A stretch of DNA of 36,852 nt, taken from assembly GCA_937892255.1 (NCBI GenBank), contig CALAUL010000037.1, positions 1 through 36,852 on the forward strand. The letters are read 5' to 3'. This DNA is from an uncultured Bacteroidales bacterium (GTDB lineage: Bacteria > Bacteroidota > Bacteroidia > Bacteroidales > Marinilabiliaceae). Made by a program: the position numbers and the translations under genes. The number at the start of each line of letters is the position of its first letter. Position 1 is the stretch's first letter. Below the pieces are notes generated by a model that saw only the letters and a program-made list of their open reading frames with translations, searched no databases and was not told the DNA's origin. This document shows positions 7,649 to 15,338 of this stretch, piece by piece.

Positions 7649-8775
7649 AGTATTATATCATAGCCGGAGAACCATCGGGAGACTTGCATGCCTCAAATCT
7701 CATACGAGAACTGATGGAGCGTGACAATGAGGCTGATATACGCTTTTGGGGCGGAGACCTCATGGCGGCACAAGGAGGCGTTATGGTGCGTCATTATAAG
7801 GAAACAGCTGTCATGGGTGTCTTCGATGTGATAATGAACTTAGGTAAGATACAGCGCAACTTCAAACTCTGTCGTCGTGACTTATTGGAGTATCGTCCCG
7901 ATGTACTCATATTGGTTGATTATCCGGGTTTTAACTTGCCAATGGCGGAATATGCTCACAAACATGGAATAAAAGTCTTTTACTACATATCGCCTAAAGT
8001 ATGGGCATCAAAAGAGTACAGAGTGAAGAAGATGCGCAAGTATATTGATGCACTCTTTACTATCTTGCCTTTTGAAACACAATATTTCAAGAAGCACGGA
8101 ATAGATGTGTATTACTGTGGCAATCCGATAATGGACGCCATAGAGAGTCGTGCGCACAAGGGAGAGACATTTGAAGTCTTTTGTACGAGAACACAATTAG
8201 ATGCGAGACCTAAGATAGCGTTGCTTGCCGGTAGTCGTAAGGGCGAACTTAAATACTGTCTGCCAGAGATGTTAAAGGTAGTGGATAAGTTTCCGCAGTA
8301 TCAGTTTGTCATAGCTGGAGCACCATCTTTTACGTACGCCGACTATGAAGAATACATCAAAGACTATGATGTTAAAGTAATCTTCGGAGAGACATATCAA
8401 CTCGTCACGCAAGCACGTGCGGCATTAGTGACTTCGGGGACAGCAACGTTGGAAACAGCTATTCTCAACTGTCCGGAGGTACTCATATATCTCATGTGGG
8501 GAGGCGGATTTAGCGATTGGGTGGCTCGTAAAGTTATCAAGGTGCCGTATATAGGACTTGTCAATCTCATCTTAGGGCGTGATGCCGTGCATGAACTCTT
8601 CCAGAAGACCTATTCATATGAGCGAATGGAACGAGAACTTACGGCATTGCTTGGCGATACTGCGGAACGTAGACAGATACTTGAGGATTATGAAGAACTG
8701 CGACAAGTTGTCGGAGGTCCGGGTTGCAGTGGTCGCGCTGCAGAGATGATGTTAAACGAACTACGTAAAGAATAA
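7645..8775 (+). CDS. lpxB: Lipid-A-disaccharide synthase
   Basis: GT19 glycosyltransferase joining lipid X (2,3-diacylglucosamine 1-phosphate) to UDP-diacylglucosamine to make the lipid A disaccharide, at the inner face of the cytoplasmic membrane. At 376 residues it has the family length. It begins with the typical MKYYIIAGEPSGDLHASNL, continues with VDYPGFNLP and YYISPKVWA, and has LLAGSRKGEL before the nucleotide-sugar-binding half, with SGTATLETA near 270. The ATGA overlap with the preceding gene fixes the start. gldF follows after 7 bases. Confidence 0.95.
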   Translation: MKYYIIAGEPSGDLHASNLIRELMERDNEADIRFWGGDLMAAQGGVMVRHYKETAVMGVFDVIMNLGKIQRNFKLCRRDLLEYRPDVLILVDYPGFNLPMAEYAHKHGIKVFYYISPKVWASKEYRVKKMRKYIDALFTILPFETQYFKKHGIDVYYCGNPIMDAIESRAHKGETFEVFCTRTQLDARPKIALLAGSRKGELKYCLPEMLKVVDKFPQYQFVIAGAPSFTYADYEEYIKDYDVKVIFGETYQLVTQARAALVTSGTATLETAILNCPEVLIYLMWGGGFSDWVARKVIKVPYIGLVNLILGRDAVHELFQKTYSYERMERELTALLGDTAERRQILEDYEELRQVVGGPGCSGRAAEMMLNELRKE

Positions 8776-8782
8776 AAAAGAT

Positions 8783-9514
8783 ATGGTTTCGTTGTATAAG
8801 AAAGAGATAGCCACGTTTTTCTGTTCTGCCATGGGTTACTTGGTAGTGTCGGTTTTCTTGGTGGCTACGGGATTGTTCCTGTGGGTTATACCAGGGGACT
8901 TGAATATTATATATAGTGGATATGCGTCGTTGGAGCCACTTTTTGCCATAGCACCATGGATATATCTTTTCCTTGTGCCGGCTGTCTCAATGCGTCTTTT
9001 TGCAGAAGAGAAGAAGAGCGGGACGTTGGAGTTGCTTTTAGTTCGTCCGCTATCGACAATGCAGATAGTGGGAGCCAAATATTTGGCAGGGCTTACCCTT
9101 GTAGGAATATCAATATTGCCTACGATAGTTTATGTTGTCATAGTCTACATGATGGGAAATCCGGTTGGCAACCTTGACATGGGCGGCACTATAGGTTCGT
9201 ATCTCGGACTTGTCATGTTGGCGGCTGTCTACATGGCTATAGGAGTCTATGCGTCATCGTTGAGCGACAATCAGATAGTAGCCTTTATGATAGGCGTTGC
9301 ACTCTGTTTTGTCTTCTATATAGGCTTTGACTCGTTGGCGTCGATACCGGCATTGCGAGATGTGCAGCATGAGATAAGTCTGATGGGTATAGATTCACAC
9401 TATGCGAGTATCAGCCGAGGTGTAGTAGATAGCAGAGACTTGGTTTATTTCGTATCTGTCGTAGTGTTGTTTATAGGTTTGACATGTTTTGCAGTTAATC
9501 GTCACCGCCGATGA
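8783..9514 (+). CDS. gldF: GldF-like ABC-2 permease
   Basis: 243-residue ABC-2 type permease with about six hydrophobic segments. It opens like GldF: a cytoplasmic start (VSLYKKEIATFF) running into the first helix, then SMRLFAEEKKSGTLELLLVRPLS, a strong ABC-2 signature. GldF works with GldG and the ATPase GldA; the set is needed for gliding in Flavobacterium but is kept in many non-gliding Bacteroidales, where the substrate is not known. Its stop overlaps the gldG start by four bases (ATGA, 9511-9514). No ATP-binding subunit is encoded in this window, so it must use one encoded elsewhere. Confidence 0.86.
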   Translation: MVSLYKKEIATFFCSAMGYLVVSVFLVATGLFLWVIPGDLNIIYSGYASLEPLFAIAPWIYLFLVPAVSMRLFAEEKKSGTLELLLVRPLSTMQIVGAKYLAGLTLVGISILPTIVYVVIVYMMGNPVGNLDMGGTIGSYLGLVMLAAVYMAIGVYASSLSDNQIVAFMIGVALCFVFYIGFDSLASIPALRDVQHEISLMGIDSHYASISRGVVDSRDLVYFVSVVVLFIGLTCFAVNRHRR

Positions 9515-11187
9515 AAAAGATAGTTAGAATAGCAGCATTGTTGGCCGTTGTATTTTTGGTCAATGTCGTAGCACAGCAGATTAGTTTTCGTGTAGACCTC
9601 ACGTCGGAGAAACGTTTCACTCTTACCGACATCACGGAGCAGTTCATGGAAAGTGTCGATAAAAACATCTTTGTGCGTGTCTATTTGTCGGGCGACTTAA
9701 ACCCGGGCTTCAACAGATTGAAGAAATCGACAGAGGAGATGCTTCAAGAACTTGAAGTGTGTGCCGCCTCGGAGATTGTTGTAGATATTGTCGACCCATC
9801 GGAGGTGGAACGTGAGAGCGTGTCGGAACTCAACGAAGAACTTGCCACTGTAGGCTTGGGCGGCGTGCCAGTCTTTGAGACTAAGGAAGACGGACAGAAG
9901 ACTCGTTCGATAGTCTATCCATACGCTAAAGTGCAAATAGCAGACAAAGAGACATGGGTAAACCTACTCGATAACGTGCCGGGACTCTCGAGTGACGAGA
10001 ACCTCAATAGGTCGGTGGAAGGCTTGGAGTATAAACTTGTCGATGCAATGCGTCGATTGATGCAGAGCGACAAACCGCGTGTGGCATTCCTCGAAGGACA
10101 TGGGGAACTTGATGAGATAGATGTCGTAGAGGCAACAGACGCCCTCTCATATCACTTTGCCGTTGACCGCGGAGCCATAGGTGACGACGCAACAGTCCTT
10201 GACCCGTATAAAGTTGTCATAATTGCCAAGCCTGCAGATAAGTTTACAGAGAAAGAGAAGTTTGTCATTGACCAATACTTTATGCGAGGAGGTAGGCTCT
10301 TGTGGCTTGTCGATGCCGTGAATATGACCCTCGACACATTGCGTAATTCTCCGCATACCATAGGACTCTTGAGCGACTTCAATATCGAAGACCAGCTATT
10401 TATATATGGTGTCAGGATAAACCCCGAAGTAGTGGAGGACATGAGTTGTGGCATGATACCCATCAGTGTGGCACAAGGAGACGGAACGAAGATAGTCCCC
10501 ATGCCATGGCGTTTTAGTCCTCTGCTGTCTGTCAATATGAACATGCCCATAACACGTAATGTTAACCTTGTCAGAGGTGACTTCTCAAGTTATATCGATA
10601 CCGTAGGGGAGAACTTGCTGATACAGCGTACGCCACTACTCAGAACATCGAAGTTCACCAAAGTAAACCCGACACCGGTATTTGCAACTCTTGCCAATAT
10701 CCACGAGAAACCACAGCGAACAGAGTTTACACGCAGTCATCTCGATGTGGCAATGTTGCAAGAGGGCGTCTTTGTCTCGGCATTTGCACACCGACGAATG
10801 CCTATGGGCGTGAAAGGCATAGACAAAGTAAAAGATTCGAGCGAACCAACAAAGATGATAGTAGTGGCAGATGGAGACATAATAAAGAACGAAGTGAGAT
10901 TTCGTAATAGTGACAATCCGTCAATAGTACCACTTGGATATGACGAGATGTCGCGTCAGACATTTGGTAATAAGGATTTTATCGTCAATGCCGTTCAATA
11001 CCTTGCTGATGATGAAGGGTGGATGACACTGCGCAACAGAACATTCTCTCTGCGTCTCCTTGATAAGGAGAAGATAGGAGCCGGAACAACACATTGGAAA
11101 GTATGTGCTGTAGCTATACCGCTGTTGGTCGTTTTCCTTTTCGGTATCATTATAGTATTAATACGTAGAGTTAAATTTGGGAAATAG
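9511..11187 (+). CDS. gldG: GldG-like ABC transporter auxiliary subunit
   Basis: 558 residues: an N-terminal membrane helix (about 3-22), a large exported region beginning with DLTSEKRFTLTD, a motif typical of GldG, and a C-terminal helix (about 528-552) followed by a short basic tail. The middle contains FLEGHGELDE and GGRLLWLVDAV, typical of the GldG/ABC-auxiliary family. It is thought to act as the periplasmic partner of GldF. The gene is coupled to gldF by an ATGA overlap and ends the surE operon; no strong terminator follows, and the -7 element of the next gene lies just after its stop codon. Confidence 0.87.
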   Translation: MKKIVRIAALLAVVFLVNVVAQQISFRVDLTSEKRFTLTDITEQFMESVDKNIFVRVYLSGDLNPGFNRLKKSTEEMLQELEVCAASEIVVDIVDPSEVERESVSELNEELATVGLGGVPVFETKEDGQKTRSIVYPYAKVQIADKETWVNLLDNVPGLSSDENLNRSVEGLEYKLVDAMRRLMQSDKPRVAFLEGHGELDEIDVVEATDALSYHFAVDRGAIGDDATVLDPYKVVIIAKPADKFTEKEKFVIDQYFMRGGRLLWLVDAVNMTLDTLRNSPHTIGLLSDFNIEDQLFIYGVRINPEVVEDMSCGMIPISVAQGDGTKIVPMPWRFSPLLSVNMNMPITRNVNLVRGDFSSYIDTVGENLLIQRTPLLRTSKFTKVNPTPVFATLANIHEKPQRTEFTRSHLDVAMLQEGVFVSAFAHRRMPMGVKGIDKVKDSSEPTKMIVVADGDIIKNEVRFRNSDNPSIVPLGYDEMSRQTFGNKDFIVNAVQYLADDEGWMTLRNRTFSLRLLDKEKIGAGTTHWKVCAVAIPLLVVFLFGIIIVLIRRVKFGK

Positions 11188-11189
11188 TT

Positions 11190-11197
11190 TAACTTTG
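11190..11197 (+). promoter_or_regulatory. -7 element of the EVE-nuclease gene
   Basis: TAACTTTG is an exact TAnnTTTG match, 20 bases before the ATG at 11217 and directly after the gldG stop. A good TTTG at the right distance is not seen (TTTG at 176-179 of the same kilobase is only 10 bases upstream). It suggests the gene can be transcribed on its own. Confidence 0.5.
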
Positions 11198-11216
11198 CAC
11201 AAAAAAACTACAAGTT

Positions 11217-12767
11217 ATGAATATAAATATGTGGAATCTATATAAGGATTCAGAAAGAGGTCGTCAGGCTATAGATACATTTAGCTATGATAAGGAAGAT
11301 TTTTATGGCAGTATAGAGAGATTGCTTGAATACTTTAATTCCAAGAAGTATGAACCAGTTAAAATAGAGTCAACTCTTGATGCAATTGAAGTGTTCAACT
11401 TGAACATATTATACAGAGATTATTTCAAAGAGGACAATAATAGGTGTCGAGAAGAATTTGAGAAGTTTATCACCGAATTATATTTGGTATATGCTTATTA
11501 TGAAGATGAGACCATTTTTTGCAATGAGGATATGATGATCATAAAAGCAAATGATTATAGGGGTAAGGCATCAAGTCTGCATTTGCTTTCAATGATATTA
11601 TATAACTTTGATGAGTTTTATAAGCCCATATTTTACAGAGGTCGATTTGATATAATACAAAATGCGTGTGATGCTTTAGGAATACTATTGCCATCGTTGC
11701 CTCATACAAATGATTATAAAGATTATCTCATGTATTATTATGATATATGTGAAGTGTTTGAGGAATTTCAGATTAAATATAATTTGTCGCCTTCTGAGTT
11801 TTGTGCTTGTTTATATGATTTTAGTGAAATGATTCAAGACGAACGACAGCCAACAGAATTGCCAAAGCCGACTAATGTATGGTTTACAGGTGCTTCAAAA
11901 GCCGACTACAAATATTTGGATAACTTGGGAGCTATTGAAGGTAAAAAGAATAGCAGTGTGTGGGCATGTAATGAGCGAACAAAGAGTGGCGATATAGTCG
12001 TTATGTACTGCACATCTCCACGAAGTTATATCCATTCTATATGGCGGGCTGCTTCCAATGGCGTCTTATGTCCGTTTGACTATTATCATAGTAGAAGTGT
12101 CATTTGTAATGGTGTTAGAGTGCCTGAAATAACAATTAATGACCTAAAGACTGATGTGTATTTTTCGGAATTACCCATTGTGAGACGTAATCTTCAAGGT
12201 CTTAACGGAGTTGAACTGTCAGCAAAAGACTATTCAGAGTTGCTCAGATTAATAGGGGAAAAAGGAGGAGATGTGGAGATTTTGCCGAAGTTGTTTGAAG
12301 GTGAGCTGAGGGACTTTGGAGAAATAACGTTTGAGAAAGATGTTGAGGAGAAAATACTGATTCCGATGTTGATAAAATTAGGTTATCAGGAATCGGATTG
12401 GAGTCGACAGTTGACGCAAAAAGCAGGACGAGGATTAAAGGCTATTCCTGATTTTGTATTCTTTCCACGAGGAGAGAGACATTTCGAAACAGCTCCATTG
12501 GTGATAGAAGCTAAGTTGGATATGTCTTTGATGACAGAACAACATAACGCATTTACGCAAGGATTGTCTTATGCTCGATTAATGCGCTCTTCGTTGTTGG
12601 GAATATGTGACAAGAAGCGATTTCTGATTTATAAATTAGATGAAAACGGTATAACAGATCGTAACAATCCAATATTTGAGGAACATTGGACTTCTATTTA
12701 TGAAGATTCGGTGGTTGGAGCGCGTTTAAACCAACTAATAGGACGTGATGTGATAAAAGAAATGTAA
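11217..12767 (+). CDS. EVE/PUA-like domain fused to PD-(D/E)XK nuclease; putative restriction/defence protein
   Basis: 516 residues in three parts. Residues 1-210 are mostly helical and acidic with no motif I know. Residues about 220-345 look like an EVE or other PUA-like fold: VWFTGASKADY at the start and SGDIVVMYCTSPRSYIHSIWRA in the middle; this fold reads modified bases in DNA or RNA. Residues about 372-475 are a restriction-type nuclease domain: Glu377/378 in the first helix, Asp412 (PDFVF), Glu431-x-Lys433 (VIEAK) and QGLSYA (Gln448, Tyr452), all four PD-(D/E)XK elements. It resembles the N-terminal nuclease domain of type I HsdR, but there is no helicase, methylase or specificity gene. 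I infer a modification-dependent nuclease. The gene is clearly AT-richer than its neighbours, and sits between two conserved housekeeping units, consistent with acquisition. The domain assignment is by eye. Confidence 0.72.
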   Translation: MNINMWNLYKDSERGRQAIDTFSYDKEDFYGSIERLLEYFNSKKYEPVKIESTLDAIEVFNLNILYRDYFKEDNNRCREEFEKFITELYLVYAYYEDETIFCNEDMMIIKANDYRGKASSLHLLSMILYNFDEFYKPIFYRGRFDIIQNACDALGILLPSLPHTNDYKDYLMYYYDICEVFEEFQIKYNLSPSEFCACLYDFSEMIQDERQPTELPKPTNVWFTGASKADYKYLDNLGAIEGKKNSSVWACNERTKSGDIVVMYCTSPRSYIHSIWRAASNGVLCPFDYYHSRSVICNGVRVPEITINDLKTDVYFSELPIVRRNLQGLNGVELSAKDYSELLRLIGEKGGDVEILPKLFEGELRDFGEITFEKDVEEKILIPMLIKLGYQESDWSRQLTQKAGRGLKAIPDFVFFPRGERHFETAPLVIEAKLDMSLMTEQHNAFTQGLSYARLMRSSLLGICDKKRFLIYKLDENGITDRNNPIFEEHWTSIYEDSVVGARLNQLIGRDVIKEM

Positions 12768-12792
12768 TTAAAATAAATATTGAATAATAACT

Positions 12793-14082
12793 ATGTCAGA
12801 ATTTAAACCTACAAGATACACGCTGAGCTCCGTCAAGACGGGCAAATGTTTTGAGGAGACAGGTTGGAGTCTCGATGCTCCAGGTGAGACAGAGCCGACT
12901 CTGATACGTGCTATGTATGAGAAGAAACAGATAGATGTGAAGGAAGCATCGTGTGGATTATTTCGCTTTGCAGACTGGTTGCCTGTCAATAGAGAAATCA
13001 AGGGCTCTTCTTCTCCAGTGACTTATAAGAGTGAGGCTTTGGCCAAACACTTAGGCTTAGACAACCTCTGGATAACATTCAATGGATATTGGCCTGAAAA
13101 GGGAGCTAACATGCGCACATGCTCGTTTAAAGAGACTGAAGCATATACTATCATAAGCCGCTTGAGTGCTGAGTGCAAAGATGTTCTCGTTGTAGCTTCG
13201 GCAGGCAACACAGCACGCGCCTTCGCCCGTGTTTGTTCGGACAATAAGGTGCCACTTGTGCTATGTGTACCAGAGGATAATATCAACGCCTTGTGGTTCA
13301 ACGAACCTATTGACCCTTGTGTCAAACTCCTTGTGACAAAGAGTGGCAGTGACTATACAGATGCCATCAACCTCTCTAATGTCGTTTGTAGCATAGAAGG
13401 CTTCTTTGCCGAAGGTGGAGCAAAGAACGTTGCACGTCGTGACGGTATGAGTACCACGATGCTCTCTGCTACAACCACCATCGGACGTATACCCGATAGC
13501 TATTATCAAGCTGTAGGCAGTGGCACAGGAGCTATAGCTGCATGGGAAGCCAATATGCGCCTCATTGAAGATGGACGATTTGGAACGAACAAGATGCGTC
13601 TTGTGGTGTCACAAAATGCCCCTTTCCTGCCTATGTACGACGCATGGAAAGCCAAATCAAGAGCACTCCTTCCCTTTGATGATGATGTAGTACGCAAGCA
13701 GGCAGGCGAGATAGATGCTAAAGTGCTCTCAAACAGAAAACCACCATATTCCATCTTCGGAGGTCTCTATGACGCACTTATGGATACAGATGGAGACATC
13801 AAAGCCGTCACTAATGCCCAAGCAGCCAAGGCCGCACAACTCTTTGAACAGACAGAGGGCATAGATATACACCCTGCCGCAGCTGTAGCAACAGCCTCTC
13901 TCATAGCTGCCGTTGAAGCTGGCGAAGTGCGCAAAGATGAAGTCGTAATGCTCAATATCACAGGTGGTGGCGAGAAACGTTACAAGAAAGACAACAAAGT
14001 CTTCTATTTGCAACCAAACCATGTGTTTGAAATAGATGCACCCAAAGAAGAGGTTAAAGCTGTCCTTGACATGCTTTTTTAG
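12793..14082 (+). CDS. Cysteate synthase-like PLP enzyme (threonine synthase family)
   Basis: 429-residue fold-type II PLP enzyme. The cofactor lysine is probably Lys113 in CSFKETEAY, where threonine synthases read SFKDR; ASAGNTARAF (about 135-144) is the phosphate-contact loop, and GSGTGAIAAWEA and ITGGGEKRY are further PLP-site segments. The SFKETEA form and overall sequence fit the cysteate synthase subfamily, which makes L-cysteate from O-phosphoserine and sulfite. In Bacteroidetes cysteate is the head-group precursor of sulfonolipids; no acyltransferase of that pathway is in the window. The alternative is a divergent threonine synthase. It begins 25 bases after the EVE-nuclease gene with no promoter seen between them. 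Confidence 0.75.
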   Translation: MSEFKPTRYTLSSVKTGKCFEETGWSLDAPGETEPTLIRAMYEKKQIDVKEASCGLFRFADWLPVNREIKGSSSPVTYKSEALAKHLGLDNLWITFNGYWPEKGANMRTCSFKETEAYTIISRLSAECKDVLVVASAGNTARAFARVCSDNKVPLVLCVPEDNINALWFNEPIDPCVKLLVTKSGSDYTDAINLSNVVCSIEGFFAEGGAKNVARRDGMSTTMLSATTTIGRIPDSYYQAVGSGTGAIAAWEANMRLIEDGRFGTNKMRLVVSQNAPFLPMYDAWKAKSRALLPFDDDVVRKQAGEIDAKVLSNRKPPYSIFGGLYDALMDTDGDIKAVTNAQAAKAAQLFEQTEGIDIHPAAAVATASLIAAVEAGEVRKDEVVMLNITGGGEKRYKKDNKVFYLQPNHVFEIDAPKEEVKAVLDMLF

Positions 14083-14103
14083 ACGAAATGTAATATAATG
14101 CGT

Positions 14104-14146
14104 GGGTCGTAAACAGATATATAATATTGATTTGCGACCCTTCATT
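14104..14146 (+). terminator. Probable terminator of the cysteate synthase-like gene
   Basis: GGGTCGTAAA (14104-14113, counting the leading G) pairs with TTTGCGACCC (14131-14140) with one G-U pair. The loop is 17 bases and AT-rich, and TTCATT follows, so the U-tract is poor. Confidence 0.5.
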
Positions 14147-14162
14147 GCAAAAAAACAATAGT

Positions 14163-14885
14163 ATGAAACGATTAACATTAATCTTGTTACCATTGTGTTT
14201 GACCATGGCGGTCGGAGCGCAGTCGTACAAAAGTGACAACATTAAACTAAATGACGGTTCGCAGTTGAAGATAACCTTTGTGGGTCATGGCTCGCTGATA
14301 CTTGACTATGGTTCGACAACCATATACGTCGATCCTGCAGCCGATATAACCGACTATGCCGGCATGCCCAAAGGCGACGTCTTGTTGTATACGCATCAAC
14401 ATGGAGACCATTTTGATGTACCGACAGCAATGACTCTCTCTACAGATGAGACGGAGATAATAGGGACAAAAGCCGTAATTGAAACTTTGGGCAAAGGACA
14501 AGCTATTGCCAATGGAGAGAGTGCTACAGTGGCGAAAACGATAAAGATAGAGGCCGTTCCGGCATACAACACAACAGAGGGCCGCTCGATGTTTCATCCT
14601 AAGGGCAGAGACAACGGATATGTCATAAATGTAGGCGGAAGCAGGATATATATAGCAGGCGACACAGAGCCGATAGACGAGATGAAGCAACTCCGAACTA
14701 TAGATGTAGCGTTCTTGCCTGTCAATCAGCCATATACCATGACAATAGAACAAGCTATAGAGACAGTAAAGATGATACAGCCAAAGATATTTTATCCATA
14801 TCATTTCTCTGATACACCAGTAGAAACATTGAAAGAAAGACTTTCGGAAACAGCTGTTGAGGTACGATTGCGAGACTTGAAATAA
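14163..14885 (+). CDS. Secreted metallo-beta-lactamase-fold hydrolase (UlaG-like)
   Basis: 240 residues with an N-terminal signal peptide (MKRLTLILLPLCLTMAVGAQ), so probably periplasmic. The metal-binding motif THQHGDHFD (His78, His80, Asp82, His83) and the later AGDTEP (second-site Asp) mark the metallo-beta-lactamase fold; the short VGHGSLILDYG beginning places it with UlaG/L-ascorbate-lactonase-like proteins rather than true lactamases. The substrate cannot be told. I start at 14163 because this gives a clean signal peptide; an in-frame ATG at 14127 would add 12 polar residues in front. It follows the hairpin after the cysteate synthase-like gene. Confidence 0.82.
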   Translation: MKRLTLILLPLCLTMAVGAQSYKSDNIKLNDGSQLKITFVGHGSLILDYGSTTIYVDPAADITDYAGMPKGDVLLYTHQHGDHFDVPTAMTLSTDETEIIGTKAVIETLGKGQAIANGESATVAKTIKIEAVPAYNTTEGRSMFHPKGRDNGYVINVGGSRIYIAGDTEPIDEMKQLRTIDVAFLPVNQPYTMTIEQAIETVKMIQPKIFYPYHFSDTPVETLKERLSETAVEVRLRDLK

Positions 14886-15035
14886 AGACATATCAGCCTT
14901 AGACGACGTTCTTTAGTCAGAATAAAGGGTAGATGACGAGTGAGTGAAAAAATAATGTAACAAATGTAAGAGAGAATCGTAGTAGATACAAAAAAAAGTT
15001 ATAAATTAGCGGTCGAAAATTAATCGATGAACGAT

Positions 15036-15164
15036 ATGAGAAAGATAGTATTACTTTTCGTGGTAGTAGTTTCAATGACAGTGCTCGTAAGTGCATGTGG
15101 CTCACAGCAAGAATGTCCTGCTTATAGTCAGGCAGATGTTGAAACAGTAGAAGATATAGCATAA
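15036..15164 (+). CDS. Tiny lipoprotein (42 residues)
   Basis: A short gene: MRKIVLLFVVVVSMTVLV then SACGSQQECPAYS and an acidic tail ending in EDIA. It has a basic start, a hydrophobic core and a lipobox-like LVSAC (Cys21), so the mature lipoprotein would be only about 22 residues, with a second Cys at 27. An in-frame ATG at 15027 would add MND. I believe it is real because of the signal sequence and the very strong hairpin that begins at its stop codon. The CPAY motif is one I associate with short Bacteroidales lipoproteins of unknown function (memory, not checked). It lies between the MBL-fold gene and gapA. Confidence 0.65.
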   Translation: MRKIVLLFVVVVSMTVLVSACGSQQECPAYSQADVETVEDIA

Positions 15165-15200
15165 AGAATAGGAGTGGTGCCCCCATTCCTATTCTTTATG
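15160..15200 (+). terminator. Long hairpin after the tiny lipoprotein gene
   Basis: An 18-bp stem (160-177 paired with 183-200 of this kilobase, one G-U pair) with loop TGCCC begins at the last codon of the 42-residue gene. There is no long T-run after it, but the lower stem is A/T-rich (TAAAGAATA/TATTCTTTA), typical of a two-way terminator. It would shield gapA from read-through. Confidence 0.75.
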
Positions 15201-15263
15201 TTATAGTACATTACTATGCTTATAGAATGATGATATAAAAAAAACTAAAAAAGGGTGTAAAAA

Positions 15264-15295
15264 CTTGATAGAGTCAATGACATTCTGTAATTTCG
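15264..15295 (+). promoter_or_regulatory. Promoter of gapA
   Basis: CTTG (15264-15267), a 20-base spacer and TAATTTCG (15288-15295, one mismatch to TAnnTTTG) fit the Bacteroidetes sigma-ABfr pattern. It gives a leader of about 37 A-rich bases before the ATG at 15339. Confidence 0.6.
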
Positions 15296-15338
15296 CACGC
15301 AATTAAGAATAAACTTAATAAAATCAAAAAGCAAAACA

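Noticed and set aside
11217..12767. Type I restriction R subunit (HsdR)
   Set aside because: Only the nuclease-like part matches; there is no helicase motor, and no hsdM or hsdS gene nearby.
13729..14193. 154-codon minus-strand frame
   Set aside because: Antisense to the end of the cysteate synthase-like gene and its terminator; no recognisable features.
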